Source: DASSUC01 sp035649895
GTDB lineage: Bacteria; Actinomycetota; Actinomycetes; Mycobacteriales; Micromonosporaceae
Direction of reading: 5' to 3'
DNA length: 64,000 bases
NCBI GenBank assembly: GCA_035649895.1
Contig: DASRIS010000138.1
Location: forward strand, 1 to 64,000
Within the stretch, counting starts at the first letter, position 1; each line of letters opens with the position of its first letter. The notes under the pieces are model-generated. The model was not told the origin of the DNA. It saw only the letters and a program-made list of their open reading frames with translations, and searched no databases. The position numbers were made by a program, and so were the translations under genes. Shown here piece by piece: positions 23,715 to 31,230 of the stretch.

Positions 23715-24959
23715 TCAGGGCTTCGGGCGTCGCTGGCTCTGCCAGCGCACCAGCGCCGGCATGGGCTGGGCCCGGTGCGGTAGCGCCTGGGCCCGGCGCG
23801 ACGCCGGCGTGGCCCGATGCGGCGCGGCCTGGGCCCGGAGCGGCCTGGGCGCGGCGCGGGACGGTGCAGGCTGGACGCGGGCCGGCTCCGGCTCGGTCCG
23901 ACGCGCAGCCGGCCCGGCCGGCTGCTCCTGCCCTGCCGGCGGCTGCTCCTGCCCTGCCGGCGGCTGCTCGTGCCGTGCCGGCGGCTGCTCGTGCCGTGCC
24001 GGCGGCTGGGTCTGGCCCGGTCGTGCGGCGGGCACCAGGTCGGTGTCCTCCGGCTTTGCCACCGGCCCCGCGCCAGCAGGTGCCGGGCTGTGCCGGCCGT
24101 CACCGTTGGCCCGCAGCTCAGGCAGCCGCTCGACGCCCGGCTGCTGCGCCCCGGGACCGGTCCGGGTCACCCCGGGGCACGGCTCGCCGGCGAGAATGAT
24201 GTGGTGCAGCCGCTGTAGCTCGCTGGACGGCTCCACCCCGAGCTCCTTGACCAGCGCCCGGCGGGCCTGCTGGTAGGCGTGCAGGGCGCCGGAGCGGCGG
24301 CCGGCGCGGTAGAGGGCGAGCATGAGCTTGCCCTGGAAGCCCTCGTGGGTCGGCTGCTGCGCGACGATCCGCACCAGCTCGCTGAGCAGCTCATGGTGGC
24401 GGCCGAGCTGGAGATCGGCCTCGATCCTCGCCTCCAGCGTGCTGTTGCGCGTCTCCTCGAGCCGCAGCACCTCCACCTGGAGGATGGGGCCGGGGTTCAC
24501 GTCAACCAGCGCGGCCCCGCGCCAGAGCGCGAGGGCGGCGCGCAGCGTCTCGGCCGCCTCCGCGACCCGGCCCGCCTCGAGCTGCGCCCGGCCGCGCTGG
24601 GCGAGCCGTTCGAACTGGAGGGAGTCGAGCGCGTCCGGGCCGAGGGAGAGCATGTACCCGCCGGCGAAGGTGTGCAGCGCCCCGCCTAGGCGGCGCCCGT
24701 CCGGCGCGCAGGCGCTCGGCGGGGAGGCGTTCAGCCGCAGGTACTTGCGCAGCTGGTAGACGTAGGTCTGCAGCGTGGTGGTCACGCTGACCGGCGGCCT
24801 GGTCTCCCAGAGCTCCTCGATGATCTGCTCGTTGCGTACGACGCTGTTCGCCGAGGTGGCGAGCAGTGCCAGTACCCGGCGTGGCTTCGGAGCGGTTAGG
24901 GTCACCCTCTCCCCATTGACCGAGATGGTCAGGGGGCCCAACACGTTGATCTGCACCAC
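23715..24959 (-). CDS. SARP-family transcriptional activator with repetitive tail
   Basis: 414 aa, GTG at 24959 behind AAAGGA. Residues 1-95 form the OmpR-type winged helix (GPLTISVNGERVTL, KPRRVLALLATSANSVV) and 100-255 the bacterial transcriptional activation domain (GGYMLSLGPDALDSLQFERL core, GVEPSSELQRL). SARPs activate antibiotic operons by binding 11-bp-phased heptamers, which occur throughout this window. From about residue 300 the tail is a Pro/Ala/Arg-rich low-complexity extension with four 7-residue repeats (HEQPPAR/QEQPPAG), absent in small SARPs. The repressor-like NB-ARC domain of AfsR is missing. Confidence 0.9.
   Translation of the reverse strand: MVQINVLGPLTISVNGERVTLTAPKPRRVLALLATSANSVVRNEQIIEELWETRPPVSVTTTLQTYVYQLRKYLRLNASPPSACAPDGRRLGGALHTFAGGYMLSLGPDALDSLQFERLAQRGRAQLEAGRVAEAAETLRAALALWRGAALVDVNPGPILQVEVLRLEETRNSTLEARIEADLQLGRHHELLSELVRIVAQQPTHEGFQGKLMLALYRAGRRSGALHAYQQARRALVKELGVEPSSELQRLHHIILAGEPCPGVTRTGPGAQQPGVERLPELRANGDGRHSPAPAGAGPVAKPEDTDLVPAARPGQTQPPARHEQPPARHEQPPAGQEQPPAGQEQPAGPAARRTEPEPARVQPAPSRAAPRPLRAQAAPHRATPASRRAQALPHRAQPMPALVRWQSQRRPKP
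23920..24003. repeat. 21-bp tandem repeat, four copies, inside the SARP tail
   Basis: Four consecutive 21-bp units starting GGCTGCTC; copies 1 and 2 are identical, as are copies 3 and 4. They encode the (H/Q)EQPPA(R/G) repeat and keep the reading frame. Confidence 0.85.
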
Positions 24960-25361
24960 GTTCGTATCCTTTGCTGGTCGCGCGCTCCTCGTCAGACGAT
25001 TGAACGATCAAGCTGAGCGCCGGTGTGCCTGCGTTCGGCACTCGGCGCGCTGGGGCGCAACGCCGGTGTGGCAGGCCCTCGCCGCGGCGGGGACCGGCCG
25101 GGGCGGCGGGCCGCCCCCCGGAGGGTCGGCGGCTCGGCGAGTGCCAGGCAGGTCACGGCATCCCCCGCAGGTGAGTCCGGCTTACCGTGGTGCGTCATGC
25201 ATTTGCCCGATGCCGCAGCTTTCCTGGCTTGCCGCAAGCAAGGCGCGTGACTGGGGAGGGCGCGCGGTCCATGCTTCCTAGCCAGAGTTGACCATCAATG
25301 TGCCGTCAACTATGCCGCACTCCACACCCGTGGGCAAGGACGTAGCCTCCCGCGCAATGCC

Positions 25362-25379
25362 TTGAGCTTGCCTCGAGCG
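25362..25379 (+). promoter_or_regulatory. SARP-type heptamer pair between the SARP gene and the carboxylase
   Basis: TTGAGCT (25362) and TCGAGCG (25373) at an 11-bp period. The reverse strand also reads TCGAGGC/TCAAGGC at 11 bp, so it could serve the SARP gene itself, about 400 bp away, or a transcript towards 26032. Confidence 0.45.
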
Positions 25380-25840
25380 GGTCGCTAGCTGCGACGTTCG
25401 ACCATTGACGGTCGTAAAAGTTTTAGCAAACCGGGTGGGTGTTGGGACGAGCCGAGCCGGGCCTGGCCGCGGCGAGTGATGCCGATGGCGTAAGCATGAG
25501 GGGAATGTAGTAAATTTTCGACCTCCTGCCGCCCTCATGCCCGACTTTCTCGGCACAGACCTGCCGCACCGGACAATTTTGGATGATCCAGAGGGTAACG
25601 GCGTCCCTCGACTACCGTCGGTTACTCATCGGGTGACGGTAGACTCGTAGACCTCGGTAAATGGATCACATCGCTGGAGGCTGGCCACGATACGTGATTG
25701 TTGTCGCCCTGATTTCTGTCCTGCCTCGTTTCCCGTGAATGGAAACCAGTCCCAGAGTTGGCCCTGCCGCCGGCTGTCTTCGGCCGCATGGCCCAGCTAC
25801 CGGCCAGCCGGTGGCGGTGGCGAGTTCTCGCCAGCGGCGC

Positions 25841-25934
25841 TCGAGCCGGCCACGAGCCGCACAGCCGAGCGTGGGCCAGGCGGCGTACGACCCGGCCGCA
25901 GGTCTCAGATGCCTCATCGACCGACGTTCGAGTG
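25841..25934 (+). promoter_or_regulatory. Two SARP-type heptamer pairs upstream of the carboxylase operon
   Basis: TCGAGCC (25841) with ACGAGCC (25852), and TCGACCG (25917) with TCGAGTG (25928), each at an 11-bp period. They lie 100-190 bp before the GTG at 26032. Confidence 0.5.
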
Positions 25935-26031
25935 GTCCACGCCACGCTGGTCGGCGCTGGCGCGGTTGCGGCCACCGCTAGCACGTGCCCCAGAACCGAC
26001 CGGCGGCCCTCTTTCGAGCCTGGAGGTTGGA

Positions 26032-27444
26032 GTGACCCTCACATCCACACCTGTGGAGCACGTCGCCACCGACCACCGCGACCCGCAGGTGCGGCTCCGC
26101 TCGCTGTTCGACCCGGCGACGCTGGCCCTGCTGGCACCCCGCGACGGGTCCGGTGTGCTGAGCGGCCGGGGGATGGTGGAGGGGACGCCGGTGGTCGCCT
26201 ACGCCACCGACGCCACGAAGATGGGCGGGGCAATGGGCGACCAGGGCTGCCGCCGCATCGTGGACGCGATCGACGCGGCGGTACGCGAAGGCATCCCCGT
26301 GGTGGGCCTCTGGCACTCCGGCGGGGCCCGGCTGGCCGAGGGCGTGGTCGCCCTCGACGGCGTGGGTCAGGTCTTCGCCGCCATGGTCCGGGCGTCCGGG
26401 CGGGTACCGCAGATCTCCGTCGTGCTGGGCCCGGCAGCGGGCGGTGCCGCGTACGGTCCGGCGCTCACGGACATCGTGGTGATGTCCGACAACGGCCGGA
26501 TCTTCGTCACCGGCCCGGAGGTCGTCCGCAGCGTCACCGGCGAGGACGTCGACATGGCGCGGCTGGGCGGCCCGGAGCCCCACGGGCGCCGGTCCGGCGT
26601 GGTGCACGTGACCACTCGGGACGACGAGTCGGCCGTCGGCGTCGCCCGGACGCTGGCGGCCCTGCTCGGCGACCAGGGCCGCCTGGCCGCCGTCGAGCAG
26701 GGCGACGACACCGACCTCGGCAGCCTGCTGCCCGACCGCTCCAACCGGGCGTACGACGTCAAGCCGCTGGTCGCGGCCTTGCTGGACGCGCCCGGGGTGG
26801 AGCTGCACGCGAGATGGGCCCCGAACATGGTGACCACGCTGGGCCGGTTCGCCGGGCGCACCGTCGGCGTTGTCGCCAACAACCCGCTGCGGCTGGGCGG
26901 CTGCCTGGATGCCGCGAGCGCGGAGAAGGCGGCCAGGTTCGTCCGGATGTGCGATGCGCTGGGCGTGCCGCTGATCGTGGTGGTGGACGTGCCCGGCTAC
27001 CTGCCCGGGCTCGGCCAGGAGTGGGACGGGGTGGTCCGCCGGGGGGCGAAGCTCCTGCACGCCTTCGCCGAGGCGGTGGTGCCCCGGGTCACGCTGGTGA
27101 CCCGCAAGGCGTACGGCGGGGCGTACCTGGCGATGAACTCCCGGTCGCTGGGCGCCACCGCGGTCTTCGCCTGGCCCGGCGCGGAGGTCGCGGTGATGGG
27201 TGCCAGCGCCGCGGTCAACGTCATGCACCGCCGCACGCTCGCCGCGACGCCTCCGGACCAGCGGGAGGCGGTACGGGCCCGGCTCATCGAGGAGCAGGTC
27301 CGCGCCGCCGGCGGGGTGGGCCGGGCCCTGGAGTGCGGGTTCGTCGACGCGGTCATCGAGCCGCGGCACACCCGTACCCGGGTCGCGCAGGCCCTTGCCG
27401 CGGCTCCGGTCGGGCGTGGAGCCCACGGCAACATCCCGCTCTAG
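26032..27444 (+). CDS. Acyl-CoA carboxylase carboxyltransferase (beta) subunit
   Basis: 470 aa, GTG at 26032 behind GGAGG. Crotonase-fold carboxyltransferase with LWHSGGARLAEGV, a GPAAGGAAYGPAL oxyanion loop, GVVANNPLRLGGCLD and ITRKAYGG-like TRKAYGGAYLAMN. Beta subunits transfer CO2 from carboxybiotin to acetyl- or propionyl-CoA; cluster-borne copies (for example JadN-type) boost malonyl-CoA. The biotin-carrying alpha subunit is not in the window and would come from primary metabolism. It is followed 70 bp later by the lysine hydroxylase gene. Confidence 0.92.
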   Translation: MTLTSTPVEHVATDHRDPQVRLRSLFDPATLALLAPRDGSGVLSGRGMVEGTPVVAYATDATKMGGAMGDQGCRRIVDAIDAAVREGIPVVGLWHSGGARLAEGVVALDGVGQVFAAMVRASGRVPQISVVLGPAAGGAAYGPALTDIVVMSDNGRIFVTGPEVVRSVTGEDVDMARLGGPEPHGRRSGVVHVTTRDDESAVGVARTLAALLGDQGRLAAVEQGDDTDLGSLLPDRSNRAYDVKPLVAALLDAPGVELHARWAPNMVTTLGRFAGRTVGVVANNPLRLGGCLDAASAEKAARFVRMCDALGVPLIVVVDVPGYLPGLGQEWDGVVRRGAKLLHAFAEAVVPRVTLVTRKAYGGAYLAMNSRSLGATAVFAWPGAEVAVMGASAAVNVMHRRTLAATPPDQREAVRARLIEEQVRAAGGVGRALECGFVDAVIEPRHTRTRVAQALAAAPVGRGAHGNIPL

Positions 27445-27514
27445 GGCGCGGCGCCCCCGAAGCAAGGTCCGTACGCCACTGTCCCGAGCCGTGCGCCGCA
27501 TACCTGGAGGTGCC

Positions 27515-28786
27515 ATGTCCGCCGCGACGCCCCCGCACCACTTCGCCGCCGGCATCGGCGCCGGCCCGGCGAACCTCAGCGTCGCCGCGCTGGGCGAGGA
27601 GATCGTCCCCGGCGGGGTGGCTCTCTACGAGCGCCAGGATGCGCCCACCTGGCACCCGGGCCTGCTGGGCCCCGGCGCCCGCCTGCAGACGTCGTGGGTC
27701 AAGGACCTGGTGACCCTGGTGGACCCGCGCAACCGGCTCAGCTTCCTGAACTACCTGGTCCAGACGGGACGGATCTATGCGTTCCTGAACGCGCAGTTCA
27801 CCGCCATCCCGCGGATCGAGTACACCCGCTACCTGGCCTGGGCAGCCCAGGAGCTGGGCACGGTCCGGTACGGCGTCGACGTCGCCGAGGTCGACTTCAC
27901 CGACCGCTTCGTGCTGCTGGGTCCGCACGGGCCGGTGGCCACGGCCGACCACCTGGTGCTGGGTCTGGGCACCCGGCCGGAGATCCCGCCGTGCTTCGGT
28001 GAGCGCCCGCTGGACGGCGTGGTGCTCGCCGAGCACCTCGAGCGTAAGCTGTCCACACTGGACCGTAGGACCTGCGGCCAGGTGATGGTGGTCGGCGGCG
28101 GGCAGACCGGCGCCGAGGCGGTGCTGACGCTGCTGCACCACGGCGCGCGGGACATACGCTGGCTGGGCCGCCGGCACTGGTTCGCGCCGCTGGACGACTC
28201 GCCGCCGGCCAACGACTTCTACCGCCCGACGTACCAGCGCTTCTTCTTCAACCTGCCGGACGACGTGCGCCACGCCTACCTCTCCGAGCAGACGCTGACC
28301 AGCGACGGCGTGTCCATGGAGACGCTGCAGGAGATCTACCGGTCAAACTACGAGGCGTACCTGCGCGAGGGGCGCGCGCCGGTGATGATGCTGCCCGGCC
28401 GCGATGTGGTGCAGGCCAACAGCCGCGGCGGCTGCGTGACGGTCTGGTGCCGGCGCGGGTCCGGCGGCAGCGAGCGGCACACCGCCCGGCTGGTCGTCCT
28501 CGCGACCGGCCGCCGGCTCTGCCCGCTGCCCTTCGCCCAGGGCCTCGGCGAGCTCGTGGAGCTCAACACCGCGGGCGAGCCAGTTGTCGAGCAGGACTAC
28601 TCGGTGCGCTGGAAGTATGGACAGCAGCACAAGATCTTCGTGCAGAACCGCAGCCGGGTCAGCCACGGCTTGGCCGACCCCAACCTGAGCCTGCTGTCCG
28701 TGCGCAGCGCGGTGATCCTCAACAGTCTCCTGGACCGCGCCGTCTTCACCATCCGGGATGAGCAGGTCTACACCATGTGGGCATAG
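27515..28786 (+). CDS. Lysine/ornithine N-monooxygenase (IucD/SidA family; probable L-lysine N6-hydroxylase)
   Basis: 423 aa, ATG at 27515 behind GGAGG. FAD site GIGAGPANLSVAAL (residues 13 on), substrate-side LQTSWVKDLVTLVDP and FLNYLVQTGRIYAFLNAQF, NADPH site VVGGGQTGAEAVLTLL near residue 192, and DDSPPANDFY. The LQTxxxKDLVT segment resembles lysine-specific enzymes. No siderophore synthetase is nearby. Instead a MetRS-like protein and a cupin are present, matching hydrazine-forming systems such as Spb40/Spb38, where N6-hydroxylysine is the first intermediate. Family sure; lysine versus ornithine inferred. Confidence 0.9.
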   Translation: MSAATPPHHFAAGIGAGPANLSVAALGEEIVPGGVALYERQDAPTWHPGLLGPGARLQTSWVKDLVTLVDPRNRLSFLNYLVQTGRIYAFLNAQFTAIPRIEYTRYLAWAAQELGTVRYGVDVAEVDFTDRFVLLGPHGPVATADHLVLGLGTRPEIPPCFGERPLDGVVLAEHLERKLSTLDRRTCGQVMVVGGGQTGAEAVLTLLHHGARDIRWLGRRHWFAPLDDSPPANDFYRPTYQRFFFNLPDDVRHAYLSEQTLTSDGVSMETLQEIYRSNYEAYLREGRAPVMMLPGRDVVQANSRGGCVTVWCRRGSGGSERHTARLVVLATGRRLCPLPFAQGLGELVELNTAGEPVVEQDYSVRWKYGQQHKIFVQNRSRVSHGLADPNLSLLSVRSAVILNSLLDRAVFTIRDEQVYTMWA

Positions 28787-28880
28787 CCCGCCCCGCCGTC
28801 GCCGCTTACCTGCATAGCGATCGAGATCAGCCGCTCAGCCGCCGCGGCGCCGGTTCCCCTCGGTCCCCTGCTCCGTCCCT

Positions 28881-28948
28881 CAAGATCGCGATCGATGCGG
28901 CGGATGTCTAGTGCGACAACACGCCGGGCGTACGCGGTCGCGATCTTG
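28881..28948. repeat. Inverted repeat in a 294-bp convergent gap
   Basis: CAAGATCGCGA (28881-28891) and TCGCGATCTTG (28938-28948) flank a 46-nt spacer between the convergent genes ending at 28786 and 29081. It may act as a bidirectional terminator or be a dispersed intergenic repeat. Nothing else is seen in the gap. Confidence 0.45.
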
Positions 28949-29080
28949 GTGGTGATGCGGCCATGACGGCGGGGGACCTATCCCGAAATGACCTGTAGGG
29001 TCGCCGGCCTCGGCGACCTCCGTGCCCCAGGTAGAGGCGTGGGGCTCAAGGTGTTGCCAGCCCGTTGCTGGACCGACGTG

Positions 29081-29560
29081 CTAGAACCAGCCGGAGACCA
29101 CGTCGGTACGGTATGCGGGCAGGTCCGGCGGGTTGTTGGTGACCACGTGGCGCACCCACGCCTGGCGTTCGTGGGCCATCGGGACCAGCTCCCAGATGCA
29201 CGCGGTGGCGTTGTTGCCGGCCGGGGTGACCGTGGTCAGGTCGTCCCAGCCGGCGAGCCAGGTCCTGGTGTGCAGGATGACCCGGTTGGGGCTCCACCAA
29301 CCGACCACCACGTAGCAGCCGTCCTCGTCCTCGTGGACAACGCTGTACGCGTAGCACAGCGCATCCGGGTAGGCGGGTGGCAGCGACATCTGGACCGCCC
29401 GGCGGGCAAGCTCATGCACCGGCTCCGGCGGGGCCTCCCGCAGCGCGGACACGGCGTACCGCTTCACGGTCCAGCCGCGTACCTCTTCGAGGGTCTGGGT
29501 GGTGATGGAACGCGGCCGGTAGGTGACCGCCCGTTCGCCGACAGCTTCGTCAACCGTCAT
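29081..29560 (-). CDS. Unknown 159-aa protein divergent from the MetRS-like gene
   Basis: 159 aa, ATG 29560 (29590 also possible). No family recognised. It begins with MTVDEAVGERAVTYRPR, has a Trp/Tyr-rich middle (YVVVGWWSPNRVILHTRTW) and ends VSGWF. The conserved look of aromatic and charged positions, and good codon usage, support a real gene. It shares a divergent, SARP-boxed promoter with the MetRS-like gene, so it is probably expressed with the nitrogen genes. It might be a small accessory or substrate-binding protein. Function not assignable. Confidence 0.7.
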   Translation of the reverse strand: MTVDEAVGERAVTYRPRSITTQTLEEVRGWTVKRYAVSALREAPPEPVHELARRAVQMSLPPAYPDALCYAYSVVHEDEDGCYVVVGWWSPNRVILHTRTWLAGWDDLTTVTPAGNNATACIWELVPMAHERQAWVRHVVTNNPPDLPAYRTDVVSGWF

Positions 29561-29602
29561 GCGGCGATGCTCACACAAGCGGCGACCCATCCCAACCGGG
29601 TC

Positions 29603-29620
29603 TCGAGTGGCCTTCGACCG
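29603..29620. promoter_or_regulatory. Divergent SARP-type box between the unknown gene and the MetRS-like gene
   Basis: Plus strand: TCGAGTG (29603) and TCGACCG (29614), 11-bp period, towards 29690. Minus strand: overlapping TCGAAGG and TCGAGAC, also at 11 bp, towards 29560. Confidence 0.6.
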
Positions 29621-29689
29621 ATCCGCTCAACGCTCACGGTGCGCAGCGGCACGCGGGTCCACGCCGCCGGGTGCGTCGGGAGGTGCACA

Positions 29690-31177
29690 GTGGACACATC
29701 TGGCAACGGGCGGCCGGAGCGGCTTGCCACGGTGGTGATCTCGCCCCCGCCCACCCCCAACGGTCCGCTGCACGTCGGCCACCTCGCCGGCCCGTACGTC
29801 GCCGCTGACGTCGCGGTCCGCGCCGCCCGGCGGCGCGGCGAGCGGACCATCTCCGTGTGCGGGCTCGACGACAACCAGAACTACGTGCTAGCCGCGGCCA
29901 GGGCCGGCGGCACCGACCCCGAGCAGCTGCGCCGCCACCACGCCCGCCTGATCCGCGACGTGCTGGCGAAGGTACGGGTCGAGCACGACGTCTTCGTCGA
30001 GCCGGCGGCCGACCCGGGATACCGCTCCACAGTGGTCCGTCTCCTCGACGAGCTGGTCGCGTCGGGAGCCCTGCCGGTGCAGGAGTGGGCTGTCCCGGCC
30101 TGCGGGCCCTGCGGGGGCACGCTGCACCACGCGTACGTCAGCGGGCGCTGCCCCTGCGGCGAGGCGGCCAGCGGCGGCACCTGCGAGGCGTGCGGGAGCT
30201 TCCTCACCGCGGCCGGCCTGGTCGACCCGCGGTGCACCCGGTGCGGCGGGCCGGCCGGCGCGGCGGTGACCGTACGCGGGCCGGTGCTGCCCCTGGAGGA
30301 CCACCGCGAGCTGCTCATGCGGACCTGGTGCCGGGCGAGCCTGCCGCCGCGGGTCCGCCAGGTCATCGACCGGCTGCTGGCGGGCGCCCTGCCGACCATG
30401 CCGTTGACCTACCCGACGGACTGGGGCATCGCGCTGCTGGGCACGCCGGGCCACCGCCTCGACGTGTGGGCGGAGATGGGGCTGGGCTACCTCTGCTCGG
30501 TGGGCCGGCACCTGGACCCCACCGCGGTGTCCCTCGCCGACCACGTGGCGGCCTGGCGCGAGGTGGGCTCGCTGTGGGCGTTCCTCGGCATCGACAACGC
30601 GTTCTACTACGCGGTGATGTTCCCGGCGCTGTTCGGGCTGGCGGGCCTCCCGCCCGAGCTGCTGGGCGGGCTCGTCGTCAACGAGTTCTACACGCTGGAC
30701 GGGGCGAAGTTCTCCACCAGCCGGCGCCACGCGGTATGGGCGCAGGACTTCCTGGCCGAGCACGACCCCGGCGCGGTGCGCGCGTTCCTCTGCTGGGACG
30801 CCCCGCAGCCGCACGCCAGCGACTTCACGCTGGCCGGCTACGCCGAGGTGACCAGGGAGTGGCCGAGCCCGCTGCGGCCGGTCCGCGCTGGCGCGGCAGA
30901 CCTGGACCGGGCCGAGCGCGCCCTGGCCTACCCGCATTTCGACCCGGCCCTGGCCGCCCGGTGCCTGCTCAGCGGCGGCCCTGGGGACGGCGACGACCGG
31001 GCGACCCAGTTGCTGGCCCTCCTCACCGGCGACCCGGGTACGCCGGCCACTAGCCCGATATCTGCCGGCTCGGTTGCTGCCGGCTCGGTTGCTGCCGGAC
31101 CGGTGGCAGCTGGTGCGGTGGCAGCTGGTGCGGTGGCTGCCGGTTCCGGCTCTTCAGGCAACGGTGACCGGCCCTGA
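29690..31177 (+). CDS. MetRS-like class I aminoacyl-tRNA synthetase homologue, stand-alone (probable hydrazine synthetase subunit)
   Basis: 495 aa, GTG at 29690 behind GGGAGG. Class I signatures: PPPTPNGPLHVGHLAGPY with HVGH at 28-31 (HIGH motif) and AKFSTSRR near 339 (KMSKS motif). A Cys-rich zinc-knuckle insertion lies at about 137-190 (CGPCGG, CPCGE, CEACG, CTRCGG). The protein lacks a normal anticodon-binding domain and ends in a 15-bp-repeat-encoded SVAAG tail. In Spb38-type enzymes such a domain is fused to a cupin and joins N6-hydroxylysine to an amino acid before N-N bond formation. Here no cupin is fused; one lies at 43992-44333. Family sure, role inferred from neighbours. Confidence 0.85.
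   Translation: MDTSGNGRPERLATVVISPPPTPNGPLHVGHLAGPYVAADVAVRAARRRGERTISVCGLDDNQNYVLAAARAGGTDPEQLRRHHARLIRDVLAKVRVEHDVFVEPAADPGYRSTVVRLLDELVASGALPVQEWAVPACGPCGGTLHHAYVSGRCPCGEAASGGTCEACGSFLTAAGLVDPRCTRCGGPAGAAVTVRGPVLPLEDHRELLMRTWCRASLPPRVRQVIDRLLAGALPTMPLTYPTDWGIALLGTPGHRLDVWAEMGLGYLCSVGRHLDPTAVSLADHVAAWREVGSLWAFLGIDNAFYYAVMFPALFGLAGLPPELLGGLVVNEFYTLDGAKFSTSRRHAVWAQDFLAEHDPGAVRAFLCWDAPQPHASDFTLAGYAEVTREWPSPLRPVRAGAADLDRAERALAYPHFDPALAARCLLSGGPGDGDDRATQLLALLTGDPGTPATSPISAGSVAAGSVAAGPVAAGAVAAGAVAAGSGSSGNGDRP
31061..31150. repeat. 15-bp tandem repeat, six copies, encoding an AAG-rich tail
   Basis: Six 15-bp units (two with GGCTCGGTT, two with GGTGCGGTG) encode five-residue SVAAG/AVAAG repeats at the C-terminus of the MetRS-like protein. 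Confidence 0.85.
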
Positions 31178-31230
31178 TGAGGAAGGCCCCACCCGACCAC
31201 CGCGACGGCCACGTCCGAAGGGAACCCTGG

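Larger units (their letters stand above)
24960..26031. other. 1.07-kb intergenic control region between SARP and the carboxylase gene
   Basis: No convincing gene. Contents: the SARP promoter side (24960-25040); a TTGACC-17 bp-TATGCC promoter-like pair (25288-25316) with a GTTGAC/GTCAAC hairpin; SARP-like heptamers at 25362, 25841 and 25917; and AT-richer patches near 25410-25430 and 25508-25520 (TAGTAAATTTTC). Several short open frames look like chance. A small RNA or long leader is possible but unproven. Confidence 0.5.

Noticed and set aside
25735..26031. N-terminal extension of the carboxyltransferase
   Set aside because: The open frame runs upstream, but the GGAGG-preceded GTG at 26032 starts at the expected family N-terminus and the upstream part contains regulatory heptamers.
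27515..28786. Siderophore biosynthesis (hydroxamate pathway)
   Set aside because: No IucA/IucC-type synthetase, acetyltransferase, NRPS or siderophore transporter is present; the neighbours fit N-N chemistry better.
29690..31177. Housekeeping methionyl-tRNA synthetase
   Set aside because: Too short for a housekeeping enzyme, without the anticodon-binding domain, with a repeat-derived tail and located in a SARP-boxed cluster operon beside a lysine hydroxylase.
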